A stretch of 19,770 nucleotides of DNA from an uncultured Roseateles sp. (GCA_946886855.1 CAMPJJ010000101.1:1-19770), one strand, 5' to 3'. Shown: positions 1-9,091, counted from the stretch's first letter. Numbers and translations are program-made. The notes: generated by a model not told the origin, from the sequence alone.

Positions 1-16
1 GGTCGCCAGTCGGGCT

Positions 17-41
17 CCCTCTCCCGCACCGCGGGAGAGGG
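17..41. repeat. GC-rich palindromic intergenic repeat
   Basis: A perfect 11-bp inverted repeat (CCCTCTCCCGC at 17-27, GCGGGAGAGGG at 31-41) encloses the loop ACC and is followed by a GGGGGGTGAGGG run. This form, a CCCTCTCCC/GGGAGAGGG hairpin next to GGGTGAGGG, is a widespread intergenic repeat of GC-rich proteobacteria. It could also act as a terminator for a gene left of the window, but no T-run follows it. Confidence 0.7.
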
Positions 42-102
42 CGGGGGGTGAGGGCTGCGGTCTTCGCAGGACGGCCTTTGGTCAGGGGGCATGTGGCTTG
101 CC

Positions 103-139
103 GGGATCGAAGCAGACTTGCTCTGCACTCTTCGATCCC
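103..139. repeat. Long hairpin abutting the start codon of the TspO-like gene
   Basis: GGGATCGAAG (103-112) is exactly complementary to CTTCGATCCC (130-139). An inner stem, GCAGA (112-116) with TCTGC (122-126), closes around CTTGC. The hairpin ends at the base before the ATG at 140, in the place where a ribosome binding site would lie, and no Shine-Dalgarno motif is visible there. It could be an intergenic repeat that happens to lie here, a translational control hairpin, or a hint that the true start lies elsewhere. Confidence 0.65.
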
Positions 140-923
140 ATGCTCCAGATCCTCGTCATCCTCAGCGCCCTGGCCATGCCTCTCGTGGCCTGGGCGTCCC
201 AGCGCGGCGTCTTCGGCCCCGACAACGGCGCCATCTCCGACCGCTTCCCGACGCTGCTCGTCGCCGACGGCTACGCGTTCTCGATCTGGGGGGTGATCTT
301 CCTGCTCGACCTGGTCTTCGCCGTGTGGCTGCTGCGCGGCCAGCCGGTGCCGGACCGGGAGGGCCACCGCGACTCCCACCGCTGCCACTGGCTGGTCATC
401 GTCGGCTTCGCGCTCACGGCCAGCTGGATGATCGTGTTCTCGCAGCAATGGTTCGGTCTGGCGCTGGCCGTCATCTGGGCCGCGCTGGCGAGCCTGCTGT
501 GGGCCTTGATGCTGGTGGCGCGCGCCATGCCGCGCGGCGCGCAGTCGTGGCTCGCCGTGTTCCCGCTGGCCTTGCACGCGGGGTGGTTGTCGCTGGCCGC
601 GTTCCTGGACACTGCGCAGACGGTCGTCGCCGCGCAGGTGCTGCCGACGCAGGACCAGTTGCCCTGGACCATGGTGCTGTGGGCGCTGGCCGCCTTGCTG
701 CTGCTGGTGGCGAATGCGCGGCTGCACGCGCCGGGCACCGGCCCCGCGGCGCTCGGTTATGCCGGCGCCGCGGTGTGGGGCCTGGTGGGCGTGTACGTGA
801 AGCAGACCGCCTCGCCGATGACCGGCTCCGACGGGTCCGCCTGGATCGCGCTGGCGCTGGCCGCGGTGCTCGCGGCGCAGACGATCTGGCTGCGGTTGAG
901 ACCGTCCGCGCCCACCGCGCCCG

Positions 924-2003
<1,080 letters not shown>

Positions 2004-2016
2004 GCTTTGACTCCTC

Positions 2017-2919
2017 TTAACCCTTGACGGCGCCGGCGGTGAGCCCGCGCACGAAATACTTGCCCGCGACCACGTAGACCACGAGCGTCGGCAGCGCGGC
2101 GATCAGCGCCGCGGCCATGTCCACGTTGTATTCCTTGACCGAGCTGGACGTGTTGGCCAGGTTGTTCAGCCCGACCGTGATCGGCTTGCTGTCGGCCCCG
2201 GAGAACACCACCCCGTACAGGAAGTCGTTCCAGATCGAGGTGAACTGCCAGATCAGCGTCACGACCAGGATGGGCGTGGACAGCGGCACCACGATGCGCC
2301 AGAAGATCTGCCAGAACGAGGCGCCGTCCAGCGTCGCCGCCTTGATCAGCTCGTCGGGCAGGCCGGCGTAGTAGTTGCGGAAGAACAGTGTCGTGGACGG
2401 CATGCCGGCCAGGATGTGGACCAGGATCAGGCCCCACACCGAGCTGGCGATGCCCAGCGTGCCCAGCACCTGGCTCATCGGCAGCAGCACGACCTGCATC
2501 GGCATGAACACGCCGAACAGCAGCAGCCCGAACAGCAGCTCGCTGCCGCGGAAGCGCCACTTGGTCAGCACGTAGCCGTTGATCGCGCCCAGCGCGGTGG
2601 AGACCAGCACCGCCGGCACGACCATGAACACCGAGTTCATGAAGAAGGGCTTCAGCCCGCCGCAGTCGGTGCCGGTGCAGGCGCTGGTCCAGGCCTTGGA
2701 CCAGGCGGCCAGCGATGGCGCCAGCGGCACCGACAGCAGCGTGCCGTTGCGGACCTCTTCCATGCTCTTGAGCGAGGTGCTGACCATCACGTACAGCGGC
2801 AGCAGGAAGAAGAAGGCGAACACCAGCAGCACGGCCCACAGCAGCAGCCGCTGCACGGTGAGGCTGCGGGCGCTGGCCGGGCTCGAAGGAGGACGGGACG
2901 GGGAGGTGAGGGCACTCAT
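2017..2919 (-). CDS. gtsC: Sugar ABC importer permease, GtsC (MalG-like)
   Basis: Inner-membrane permease of 300 aa with about six hydrophobic segments (first at 24-46). The cytoplasmic coupling loop, the EAA motif, is seen around LIKAATLDGASFWQIFWRIVVP (191-212). The C terminus, KYFVRGLTAGAVKG, matches the MalG/GtsC family end very closely. Residues 79-88 carry two nearby cysteines (Cys81, Cys86) in a predicted periplasmic stretch before TM2, where a disulfide is possible. The ATG at 2919 was chosen because the protein then has a normal family N terminus; upstream codons in this frame are antisense shadow of gtsB. No strong Shine-Dalgarno is seen, and the 14-bp gap to gtsB suggests translational coupling. 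Confidence 0.9.
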   Translation of the reverse strand: MSALTSPSRPPSSPASARSLTVQRLLLWAVLLVFAFFFLLPLYVMVSTSLKSMEEVRNGTLLSVPLAPSLAAWSKAWTSACTGTDCGGLKPFFMNSVFMVVPAVLVSTALGAINGYVLTKWRFRGSELLFGLLLFGVFMPMQVVLLPMSQVLGTLGIASSVWGLILVHILAGMPSTTLFFRNYYAGLPDELIKAATLDGASFWQIFWRIVVPLSTPILVVTLIWQFTSIWNDFLYGVVFSGADSKPITVGLNNLANTSSSVKEYNVDMAAALIAALPTLVVYVVAGKYFVRGLTAGAVKG

Positions 2920-2933
2920 GATGCGGCGCTCGC

Positions 2934-3812
2934 TTACTGCTTCGAGCGGAGCTCGGAATAGAGGTAGGGCACGACGATGGCCGCGATCGTGGCCAGCATC
3001 ACCGTGGCGCTGGCCGCGCCCAGGCCGATCTGGCCGCGCGAGAACGCCATCGTGTACATGAAGGTCGCCGGCAGGTCGGTGGCGTAGCCGGGGCCGCCGG
3101 CGGTCAGCGCCATCACCAGGTCGAAGCTCTTGATGGCGATGTGCGCGACGACCATCAGCGTCGAGAAGAACACCGGCCGCAGTGTCGGGATGATGATGCG
3201 CCAGTAGATGCGCGGCAGCGAGGCGCCGTCGACCTGCGCGGCCTTGATGATGGAGTCGTCGATGCCGCGCAGTCCCGCCAGGAACAGCGCCATCACGAAG
3301 CCCGCCGACTGCCACACGCCGGCGATGACGACGCAGTAGATCGCCATGTCCGGATCGACCAGCCAGCCGAAGCTGAAGTTCTCGAAGCCCCATTGCTGCA
3401 TCAGGTGCTCGATGCCCAGCCCGGGGTTGAGGATCCACTTCCAGGCCGTGCCGGTCACGATGAAGGACAGCGCCATCGGGTACAGGTAGACCGTGCGCAG
3501 CACGCCTTCGGCGCGGATCTTCTGGTCCAGCAGGATCGCCAGCAGCAGGCCCACGGCCATCGCGCCGCCGATGAACAGCGCGCCGAAGATGCCCAGGTTG
3601 GTCAGGGCCAGCCACCAGCGCTCGTTGTCGAACAGCGCGCGGTACTGGTCCAGGCCGACGAACTCGTAGTTCGGCAGCAGCCGCGACGCGGACAGCGACA
3701 GGTAGCCGTTCCACGCCATCAGGCCGTAGATGAACAGGAAGGAGACGAGGAAGGTCGGCGCGACCACCAGCTTGGGAAGCCAGGGACTGCGGGGGGCTCG
3801 GGAAGCGGACAT
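2934..3812 (-). CDS. gtsB: Sugar ABC importer permease, GtsB (MalF-like)
   Basis: Inner-membrane permease of 292 aa, forming the channel with GtsC. It has hydrophobic helices from 14-35 onward, the conserved LRTVYLYPMALSFIVTGTAW stretch (105-124), and the EAA coupling loop near IIKAAQVDGASLPRIYWRII (188-207). These stretches and the end VPYLYSELR are very like GtsB of Pseudomonas glucose/mannose importers. The start at 3812 gives the usual N terminus. No Shine-Dalgarno precedes it; the bases before the ATG are pyrimidine-rich. It follows gtsA after a 142-bp spacer holding three hairpins, so its expression is probably set below that of gtsA. Confidence 0.9.
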   Translation of the reverse strand: MSASRAPRSPWLPKLVVAPTFLVSFLFIYGLMAWNGYLSLSASRLLPNYEFVGLDQYRALFDNERWWLALTNLGIFGALFIGGAMAVGLLLAILLDQKIRAEGVLRTVYLYPMALSFIVTGTAWKWILNPGLGIEHLMQQWGFENFSFGWLVDPDMAIYCVVIAGVWQSAGFVMALFLAGLRGIDDSIIKAAQVDGASLPRIYWRIIIPTLRPVFFSTLMVVAHIAIKSFDLVMALTAGGPGYATDLPATFMYTMAFSRGQIGLGAASATVMLATIAAIVVPYLYSELRSKQ

Positions 3813-3831
3813 GCGGAGGAGCGGACCTGAG

Positions 3832-3853
3832 GACGCGCCGCGGACGGCGCGTC
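3832..3853 (-). other. Intercistronic hairpin 3 (gtsA-gtsB spacer)
   Basis: A perfect 9-bp inverted repeat (GACGCGCCG at 3832-3840, CGGCGCGTC at 3845-3853) has a 4-base loop. It is the hairpin closest to gtsB and ends 20 bases before the gtsB start on the transcript. There is no U-run, so it is more likely an mRNA structure than a terminator. Confidence 0.55.
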
Positions 3854-3866
3854 GGGGAAACGGAGC

Positions 3867-3901
3867 GGGGGCGGTCCAGTCGGTGAGGGTGGTCCGCCCC
3901 C
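3867..3901 (-). other. Intercistronic hairpin 2 (gtsA-gtsB spacer)
   Basis: GGGGGCGG (3867-3874) pairs with CCGCCCCC (3894-3901) across a 19-base loop. The right arm could instead pair with GGGGC at 3905-3909 in a smaller hairpin. No U-run follows. Confidence 0.45.
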
Positions 3902-3910
3902 TTCGGGGCC

Positions 3911-3946
3911 GGCGTCGCCGGCGTCGTCGAGGACGCCGGCGACGCC
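3911..3946 (-). other. 15-bp perfect hairpin just after gtsA (mRNA stabiliser or attenuator)
   Basis: GGCGTCGCCGGCGTC (3911-3925) and GACGCCGGCGACGCC (3932-3946) form a perfect 15-bp stem with a 6-base loop. It starts 8 bases after the gtsA stop on the transcript. No T-run follows, so a classical intrinsic terminator is not indicated. Its position matches the 3' protective hairpins found after binding-protein genes, such as the REP element between malE and malF of E. coli. That would keep gtsA mRNA abundant over the permease mRNA. Confidence 0.65.
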
Positions 3947-3954
3947 CGTGACGA

Positions 3955-5208
3955 TTACTTCGTCTTGGCGGCCGACGCCAGTTTCGCCTGCGCGTCCTTG
4001 GCCGTCATCTTGTCGCTGTTCCAGAACTGGCTCACGACGTCCTTCATCGCGCCTTCGGCCGCGGCGGGGACCGCCATGCCGTGGGCGATCGACGGCACCA
4101 GCGTGCCCGACTTGGCGTCGGCGGCGAAGTCCGCGGCGGACTGCTTGGCGCAGTCGTCGAACTTGTCCATTTTCATGCCGGTGCGCACGGGGATCGATCC
4201 CTTGTTCAGGTTGAACAGCTCCTGGAACTCCGGCGACATGATCGCGGTGGCCAGGTCCTGCTGGGCCTTCTCGTTGGCGGCGTTCTTCAGCTTGAACAGC
4301 GCGAAGGAGTCGATGTTGAAGGTGAAGGCCTTCTGCGTGCCCGGGGCGGCCACGCACAGCACGTCCTTGCCCGGCGTCTTGCCTGCGGCGACCCACTCGC
4401 CCTTGGCCCAGTCGCCCATGATCTGCATGCCGGCCTCGCCCTTGATCACCATCGCGGTGGCCAGGTTCCAGTCGCGGCCCGAGGCGTTCTTGTCGGTGTA
4501 GTCCTTGATGCGCTTGAAGGTGGTCAGCACCTTCTCCATCTGCGGGCCGGTCAGCGTGGCGGGGTCGAGCTGCACCAGCGCCTTCTTGTAGAACTCGGTG
4601 CCGCCCACGCCCAGCGCCACCGCCTCGAAGGTGGTGAAGTCCTGCCAGTTCTGGCCGCCGTGCGCCACGGGGATGAGGCCGGCCTTCTTCAGCGCCTCGG
4701 CGGTGACGAAGAACTCGTCCCAGGTCGTGGGCAGCTTGGCGTTGGCCTTCTTCAGCGCCTCGGGGTTGACCCACAGCCAGTTCACGCGGTGCACGTTGAC
4801 CGGCGCGGCGATGTAGTGGCCCTGGTACTTCATGATGTTGGCGACCACCGGCGGGATCACCTCGTCCCACTTGCCGGCCTTGGCGACGGCGTCGACGTTG
4901 GTCAGCACGCCCTCGGCCGCCCATTCCTGCAGCGACGGGCCCTTGATCTGCGCCGCGGCCGGGGCGTTGCCCGACACCACGCGCGACTTCAGCACGGTCA
5001 TGGCGGAGTCGCCGCCGCCGCCGGCCACCGCGAAGTCCTTCCACGTGTGGCCCTGCTTCTGCAGCGTGGCCTTCAGCGCGGTGGCGGCCTTGGCCTCGCC
5101 GCCGCTGGTCCACCAGTGCAGGACCTCGACCTCGCCGGCCTGGGCCGCGCCGGCGGCCATCAGTGCGCACAGCGCGGCGGCCTGGGACAGTTGCTTGAGC
5201 TTCATCAT
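3955..5208 (-). CDS. gtsA: Periplasmic glucose/mannose-type sugar-binding protein, GtsA
   Basis: Periplasmic solute-binding protein of 417 aa. Residues 1-24 are a signal peptide ending AAQA. The mature N terminus, with [13 protein letters not shown] (29-41) and the [17 protein letters not shown] stretch, is characteristic of the glucose/mannose-binding family that includes GtsA of Pseudomonas. The start at 5208 is supported by GGAG at 5217-5220, 8 bases upstream; a second ATG follows at once. It lies 52 bp after the LamB-like porin gene and before the GtsB/C/D genes. Glucose or mannose is the likeliest substrate by homology, but the presence of a maltoporin-type channel leaves oligosaccharides possible. 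Confidence 0.9.
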   Translation of the reverse strand: MMKLKQLSQAAALCALMAAGAAQAGEVEVLHWWTSGGEAKAATALKATLQKQGHTWKDFAVAGGGGDSAMTVLKSRVVSGNAPAAAQIKGPSLQEWAAEGVLTNVDAVAKAGKWDEVIPPVVANIMKYQGHYIAAPVNVHRVNWLWVNPEALKKANAKLPTTWDEFFVTAEALKKAGLIPVAHGGQNWQDFTTFEAVALGVGGTEFYKKALVQLDPATLTGPQMEKVLTTFKRIKDYTDKNASGRDWNLATAMVIKGEAGMQIMGDWAKGEWVAAGKTPGKDVLCVAAPGTQKAFTFNIDSFALFKLKNAANEKAQQDLATAIMSPEFQELFNLNKGSIPVRTGMKMDKFDDCAKQSAADFAADAKSGTLVPSIAHGMAVPAAAEGAMKDVVSQFWNSDKMTAKDAQAKLASAAKTK

Positions 5209-5260
5209 TCCGTTGTCTCCATCTCGACTTGAATAGCGTCGGGCAGTGAGTGTGAGGGGG

Positions 5261-6460
5261 TCAGAACCAGACTTCCACCTGCGCGCCGAAGCTGGTGCCC
5301 GAGGTCTCGCCGTCGTAGCCGGCCACGCCGGTCACGTTGCCGGCGGCCTTGTTCCACTTGGCGTGGGTGACGTAGAGGCGGAACTCGGGGCGGTCCATCA
5401 GCGCCGGGCCGGTGGACAGCGTGGGGGCGAAGGTCACCTTGGTCAGGCGGGCGCGCTGGCCGCCGTCGGGCTTGTACTGCGAGACGCCGGCTTCGCCGAG
5501 CAGTTTGAAGTTGCGGGTCACGCCGTAGGACAGGCGGCCGCCGACCGACGTGGACACCGTGGCCTTGCCGGCATTGTCCTTCTCGTTGGCCCACAGCAGC
5601 ATGCCCATGCCGCCCCAGGCGCCCTGCTGGAAGTTCACCGATTCGACGACGCGGAACTTCTTGGCCGCGGAGGTGTCGGTCTGGTTGCCGAAGTTGGAGT
5701 TCAGGCCGGTGGAGCCCTGCGCGTACTGCACCCACAGCACGTTGTTGAAGTCCGAGCCGAACAGCTTGGCCTGCACATGCTTGGCGGTCAGGCCCCAGCC
5801 GTTGGTACCGCCGGCGAACTGCGACTTGGTCGCGGTGCCGAAGAAGGCCAGCGTGCCGTCGGTGTTGGAGTTGATGTCGACGTACTCGACGTTGCCGCGG
5901 TGGGCCGGACGCTGGTTGTTGTCCTTGTCGTTGGTGTAGTACGCGACGCCGAGCTTGCCGGGGCCGACGTTCAGGCCCTTGAAGCCGGCGCCGATGCCGG
6001 CCATCTCGGTGAAGTAGGTGTCGACGATGTGGACGTCGCCGCGGCGGCCGCGTTCCTTGCCGGCCCACACGGTGGCCTCGGGCGCGAAGTCGAAGCCCTT
6101 GGCCTCGGCATACATCTGCGCCAGGCGCAGGTGCTTGGCGTCGTCCGCGTCGGAATGCGGGTTGAAGTAGTCCGTCATCAGCACGACCTTGTAGTCGATG
6201 CCGTCCTTCTTGAAGCCCTGGGCGAGCTGGAACTCGCCGTAGATGTCGCACTCGTTGCCGAGTCGGTACTTCATGCCGCTGGTGCCGCCGTTGAGGGCGT
6301 AGCACGCCCGGCTGGCGCCGCCGTCGGTGGTGCCGCCGGGGCCGGCGCGGAAGTAGCCGGTGTAGTCCAGGGCGTGGGCGGATCCGGCGGCCATCAGCAG
6401 GCCGGCGGCGGTGGACAGCGTCGAGAGCGTGGTGGTGCGCAAGCGCGAGGTGCGGGTCAT
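5261..6460 (-). CDS. LamB/maltoporin-family sugar porin
   Basis: Outer-membrane beta-barrel channel for sugar entry, 399 aa. Residues 1-30 form a signal peptide ending SAHA. The mature start, [13 protein letters not shown], and the segment CYALNGG...[16 protein letters not shown] are hallmarks of maltoporins, including the cysteine pair and the RLGNEC motif. The protein ends in Phe (VEVWF), as outer-membrane barrels do. The ATG at 6460 was chosen over an upstream in-frame start because GGAG lies 7 bases before it (6468-6471) and the signal peptide follows directly. It is the first gene of the sugar operon. In Pseudomonas the gts operon is accompanied by an OprB-type porin; here a LamB-type porin takes that place. 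Exact sugar range cannot be read from sequence. Confidence 0.88.
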   Translation of the reverse strand: MTRTSRLRTTTLSTLSTAAGLLMAAGSAHALDYTGYFRAGPGGTTDGGASRACYALNGGTSGMKYRLGNECDIYGEFQLAQGFKKDGIDYKVVLMTDYFNPHSDADDAKHLRLAQMYAEAKGFDFAPEATVWAGKERGRRGDVHIVDTYFTEMAGIGAGFKGLNVGPGKLGVAYYTNDKDNNQRPAHRGNVEYVDINSNTDGTLAFFGTATKSQFAGGTNGWGLTAKHVQAKLFGSDFNNVLWVQYAQGSTGLNSNFGNQTDTSAAKKFRVVESVNFQQGAWGGMGMLLWANEKDNAGKATVSTSVGGRLSYGVTRNFKLLGEAGVSQYKPDGGQRARLTKVTFAPTLSTGPALMDRPEFRLYVTHAKWNKAAGNVTGVAGYDGETSGTSFGAQVEVWF

Positions 6461-6485
6461 GTTCAGTCTCCGGTTGTCTCCGACC

Positions 6486-6511
6486 AACGGCGCTCCGGGC
6501 GTGCCGCCGTT
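6486..6511 (-). other. Leader hairpin upstream of the porin gene
   Basis: AACGGCG (6486-6492) and CGCCGTT (6505-6511) form a 7-bp stem with a 12-base loop. It would lie in the 5' leader of the porin mRNA, about 26-51 bases before the start codon. Whether it has a role is unknown. Confidence 0.4.
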
Positions 6512-6529
6512 CATCGGACGTTTATCTTT

Positions 6530-6610
6530 CTTGCATGCGGGCTGAACTTTAATAATTCATTAATGAAACTATATTGGTGCTTACCACTAGCGTTCTGGTG
6601 CATGAAAAGC
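6530..6610 (-). promoter_or_regulatory. AT-rich control region of the porin/sugar operon, with operator-like palindrome
   Basis: This stretch is strikingly AT-rich for the window and lies 70-150 bases upstream of the porin start, so it probably holds the operon promoter. It contains a perfect 12-bp palindrome, TTCATTAATGAA (6556-6567). It also has an ACCA-N9-TGGT dyad (6583-6599) and a repeated TGGTGC (6575-6580, 6596-6601). A TATAGT hexamer lies on the minus strand at 6568-6573, but with no good -35 element, so no exact promoter is claimed. The palindrome or dyad could bind a repressor or the adjacent response regulator. Confidence 0.5.
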
Positions 6611-6733
6611 GGGAATGACGGTTGCCAGGGCGCACTTTCGGGCGGTTGGCGACCTGTTGGACTCGTCTTGGTGCGCAGTTGCCGCCCATCGCGCGCAGGT
6701 TCAGGCGAATCCGCGCGACGGCTGGTCCTGCGG

Positions 6734-6790
6734 CGACCGGCCGCAAGGGCCGGTCGGCCATGAGCGTTGACCGGTCGGCAAGGACCGGTC
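6734..6790 (-). terminator. Two tandem GC-rich hairpins behind the sensor-kinase gene
   Basis: Hairpin one is CGACCGGCC (6734-6742), loop GCAAG, GGCCGGTCG (6748-6756), a perfect 9-bp stem. Hairpin two is GACCGGTC (6769-6776), spacer GGCAAG, GACCGGTC (6783-6790). The two are near-copies of one 21-22-bp module with the same loop core. They begin 9 bases after the kinase stop codon on the transcript. Position suggests transcription termination or 3' mRNA protection, but neither has a U-run. Confidence 0.5.
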
Positions 6791-6799
6791 CCGTGGCCC

Positions 6800-8317
6800 T
6801 CAGGCGGCGAGCGGCAGGCTCATCGACACGCGCAGGCCCCGCGGCTGGGCCGTGGTCAGCGCGATGCGGCCGCCGTGCCGCTCCACGATCTCCTTGACGA
6901 TCGCCAGGCCGAGTCCGCAGCCGTTGCCCTCATGGGTGGCGCGGAAGAAGCGTTCGAAGACCTGCTCCCGCAGGTCCTCCGGGATGCCTGGGCCGTTGTC
7001 GGTCACCACGAGTTCCGCCCGGTCGGCCGTGCCCGTCACCTGCACGGTGACCCGGGCGCCGCGGCCGGCATAGCGCAGCGCGTTGTCGACCAGGTTGACC
7101 AGGGCCTCGCGCAGCAGCAGCGGGATGCCGGTGACCTCGACGGAGCGGTCCTCGCGATCCTCGCGTCCTTCGTGATCGCCGGCGAGGCCGGGCGCGCTCG
7201 GTTCGGTGAGCGGCTCCTCGAGCTGCGAGGCGGAGGCGCAGTCCGGATCGCAATCCGGGCCGTCGTAGCCCAGGTCCACGTTCTGCTGCAGCGCGCGCGG
7301 CACCAGCTCGGCGGTGACCTCGCGGGCGAGGCGGCCGAGGTCGAAGCGCACCGGCGTCTGCCGCGTCAGCGATTCCGGCTCGGTGCGCGCCAGCGCCAGC
7401 AGCTGGTTGACCAGGTGGGCGCTGCGCGTCGCGCTCTCATGCACGCGGGCGAGCCGCATCGTCAGGGGCCCGGGCGGCGCTTCGGCCAGCGCGAGTTCGC
7501 TCTGGCTCTTCAGGCCCGCCAGCGGCGTGCGCAGCTGGTGGGCGGCGTCGCTGATGAAGCGGCGCTGGCCCTGGACGTTGTGGCGCACGGCCTCGAGCAG
7601 GTCGTTGATCGCCTGCGCGAGCGAGCGCAGCTCCTGCGGCGCGGCGTCGAGCTCGATGGGGCGCAGGTCGTTGGGCTTGCGGCCCTCGACCAGCCGGCGC
7701 AGCCGGGCGATCGGCGCGAGCCCGGCGCCCACGCCGGCCCACACGATCATGCTCATCAGCACGATCAGCAGCGACAGCGGGAGCATGGTGTCGATCAGCA
7801 GCCGGCGCGCGAGCAGTTCGCGGTTGGCGCTGGAGCGCGCCACCTGCACCAGCATGGTCTGCTGCGCGTTGGGGTTCTCGCCGAACTGCAGGTAGAGCGC
7901 GGCGACGCGCACCGGCGAGGCGGTGCGCGCCTCCTCGGCGTCGATCTCGCCGTCGTAGAACTGCGCCTGGCCCAGCGGCGGGCTGGCCGGCTGGGCGGGC
8001 GGACTGGGCAGGTTGCGGTTGCCGAGGATGAACTTGCCCGGCGGCGAGCTGACCGTGTAGAGCAGCTTGTCGCTGGGGTCGGCCTCGAGCACGTCCTGCG
8101 CCGCGCGCGGGAAGTCGATCAGCAGGCCGTTGCCCATCGGCTTGACCTGGCGCGCGAGCGAGCGCGTGGCCTGCAGCAGCGTGGCGTCGACGGCCTCGTT
8201 GGCGTAGCGGCCCGCGAGGCGGTAGCTGAAGACCGCGCCCGCCAGCCAGAGCACGACCTGGGGCAGCAGCAGCCACAGCAGCAGCTGGCGCTTGAGGGAG
8301 AAGCGGGCGGGGGCCAT
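6800..8317 (-). CDS. TctE-like two-component sensor histidine kinase
   Basis: Inner-membrane sensor kinase of 505 aa. TM1 lies at about 12-33, followed by a periplasmic sensor domain (34-175) of the type found in TctE-like kinases, and TM2 at 176-197. The H-box FISDAAHQLRTPLAGL puts the phosphorylated residue at His260. N-box LVNLVDNALRYA (408-419), G1 DNGPGIP (440-446), F-box FERFFRA (454-460) and G2 GCGLGLAIV (466-474) are all intact. An unusual acidic insertion (about 352-396, with REDREDR) sits just before the N-box. ATG 8317 is preferred to an in-frame TTG at 8332. No clear Shine-Dalgarno is seen; the 60-bp gap after the regulator gene suggests one operon. The signal is unknown: TctE of Salmonella relates to citrate, but here the neighbour is a sugar importer. 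Confidence 0.87.
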   Translation of the reverse strand: MAPARFSLKRQLLLWLLLPQVVLWLAGAVFSYRLAGRYANEAVDATLLQATRSLARQVKPMGNGLLIDFPRAAQDVLEADPSDKLLYTVSSPPGKFILGNRNLPSPPAQPASPPLGQAQFYDGEIDAEEARTASPVRVAALYLQFGENPNAQQTMLVQVARSSANRELLARRLLIDTMLPLSLLIVLMSMIVWAGVGAGLAPIARLRRLVEGRKPNDLRPIELDAAPQELRSLAQAINDLLEAVRHNVQGQRRFISDAAHQLRTPLAGLKSQSELALAEAPPGPLTMRLARVHESATRSAHLVNQLLALARTEPESLTRQTPVRFDLGRLAREVTAELVPRALQQNVDLGYDGPDCDPDCASASQLEEPLTEPSAPGLAGDHEGREDREDRSVEVTGIPLLLREALVNLVDNALRYAGRGARVTVQVTGTADRAELVVTDNGPGIPEDLREQVFERFFRATHEGNGCGLGLAIVKEIVERHGGRIALTTAQPRGLRVSMSLPLAA

Positions 8318-8377
8318 CGGAGGGCGTCGCAAGCAGGCGTCGGCGGACGGCGTCGGCGGCGGGCGGGCGGAGGCGCC

Positions 8378-9091
8378 TCAGGCGCGTTCCAGCTCCAGCA
8401 GGTAGCCCAGGCCGCGCACGGTGCGGATGGCCACCTGCGAGCCCTCGAGCTTGCGGCGCAGGCGGTGGATGTAGACCTCGACCGCGTTGGTGGCCGCGCC
8501 GCTGTCGGCCGGACCGGTGACGGCGTGGGCGTGGGCGAGGCCCCCGTTGCGGTCGCCCGACCAGGCCTGGTTGATCTGCTCCTTGGTGATCACGCGGCCC
8601 TGGTGCGTGAGCAGCAGATCGAGCAGGTCGAACTCGCGCGGACTGAGCTCCAGCATCTCGCCGCGCACCTGCGCGCTGCGGGTCTCGCGATGCATGCTGA
8701 GCTGGCCGAGCTCGGTGCTGGCCTTCAACGCCCGGCTGCGGCGCAGCAGGGCGCGCAGGCGGGCCTCCAGCTCGGGGAAATCGAAAGGCTTGGTCAGGTA
8801 GTCGTCGGCGCCGGCGTTGAGGCCGGCGACGCGGTCCTCCAGACTGTCCAGCGCGGTGAGGATCAGCACCGGGAGCGAGGCGTCCGTCTGGCGCAGCTGC
8901 TTGAGGACCTCGATGCCGCCCACCATCGGCAGCCCCAGGTCCAGCACGACGACGTCGAACTGCTGCTTGGCGAGCAGGTACTGGGCCACCGCGCCGTTGG
9001 GCGCATGCTCCACGGAGAAGCCGCTGGCGCGCATCTGTTCGCACAGGGCGTCGGCCAGGATCGCGTCGTCTTCGGCGAGCAGCAGGTTCAT
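8378..9091 (-). CDS. OmpR-family (TctD-like) response regulator
   Basis: DNA-binding response regulator of 237 aa. The receiver domain (1-115) has the acidic pair Asp8/Asp9, phosphoacceptor Asp51, Thr79 and Lys101. The winged-helix DNA-binding domain (about 125-235) shows SPREFDLLDLLLTHQG and NAVEVYIHRLRRKL, with the typical ending VRGLGYLL. Between them, residues 181-201 (with AHAHAV) lengthen the loop before the recognition helix. Relatives there have a short segment such as GWD-x-x-GS. The ATG at 9089-9091 gives the normal receiver start MNLLLAEDD; no strong Shine-Dalgarno is visible. It is the first gene of the two-gene signalling operon and transcribes toward the kinase and the sugar operon, which makes that operon a candidate target. 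TctD and QseB are the nearest named relatives. Confidence 0.88.
   Translation of the reverse strand: MNLLLAEDDAILADALCEQMRASGFSVEHAPNGAVAQYLLAKQQFDVVVLDLGLPMVGGIEVLKQLRQTDASLPVLILTALDSLEDRVAGLNAGADDYLTKPFDFPELEARLRALLRRSRALKASTELGQLSMHRETRSAQVRGEMLELSPREFDLLDLLLTHQGRVITKEQINQAWSGDRNGGLAHAHAVTGPADSGAATNAVEVYIHRLRRKLEGSQVAIRTVRGLGYLLELERA

Noticed and set aside
6568..6600. Exact sigma70 promoter for the porin gene
   Set aside because: TATAGT is present on the minus strand but no acceptable -35 lies 16-18 bases upstream, so only a general control region is claimed.
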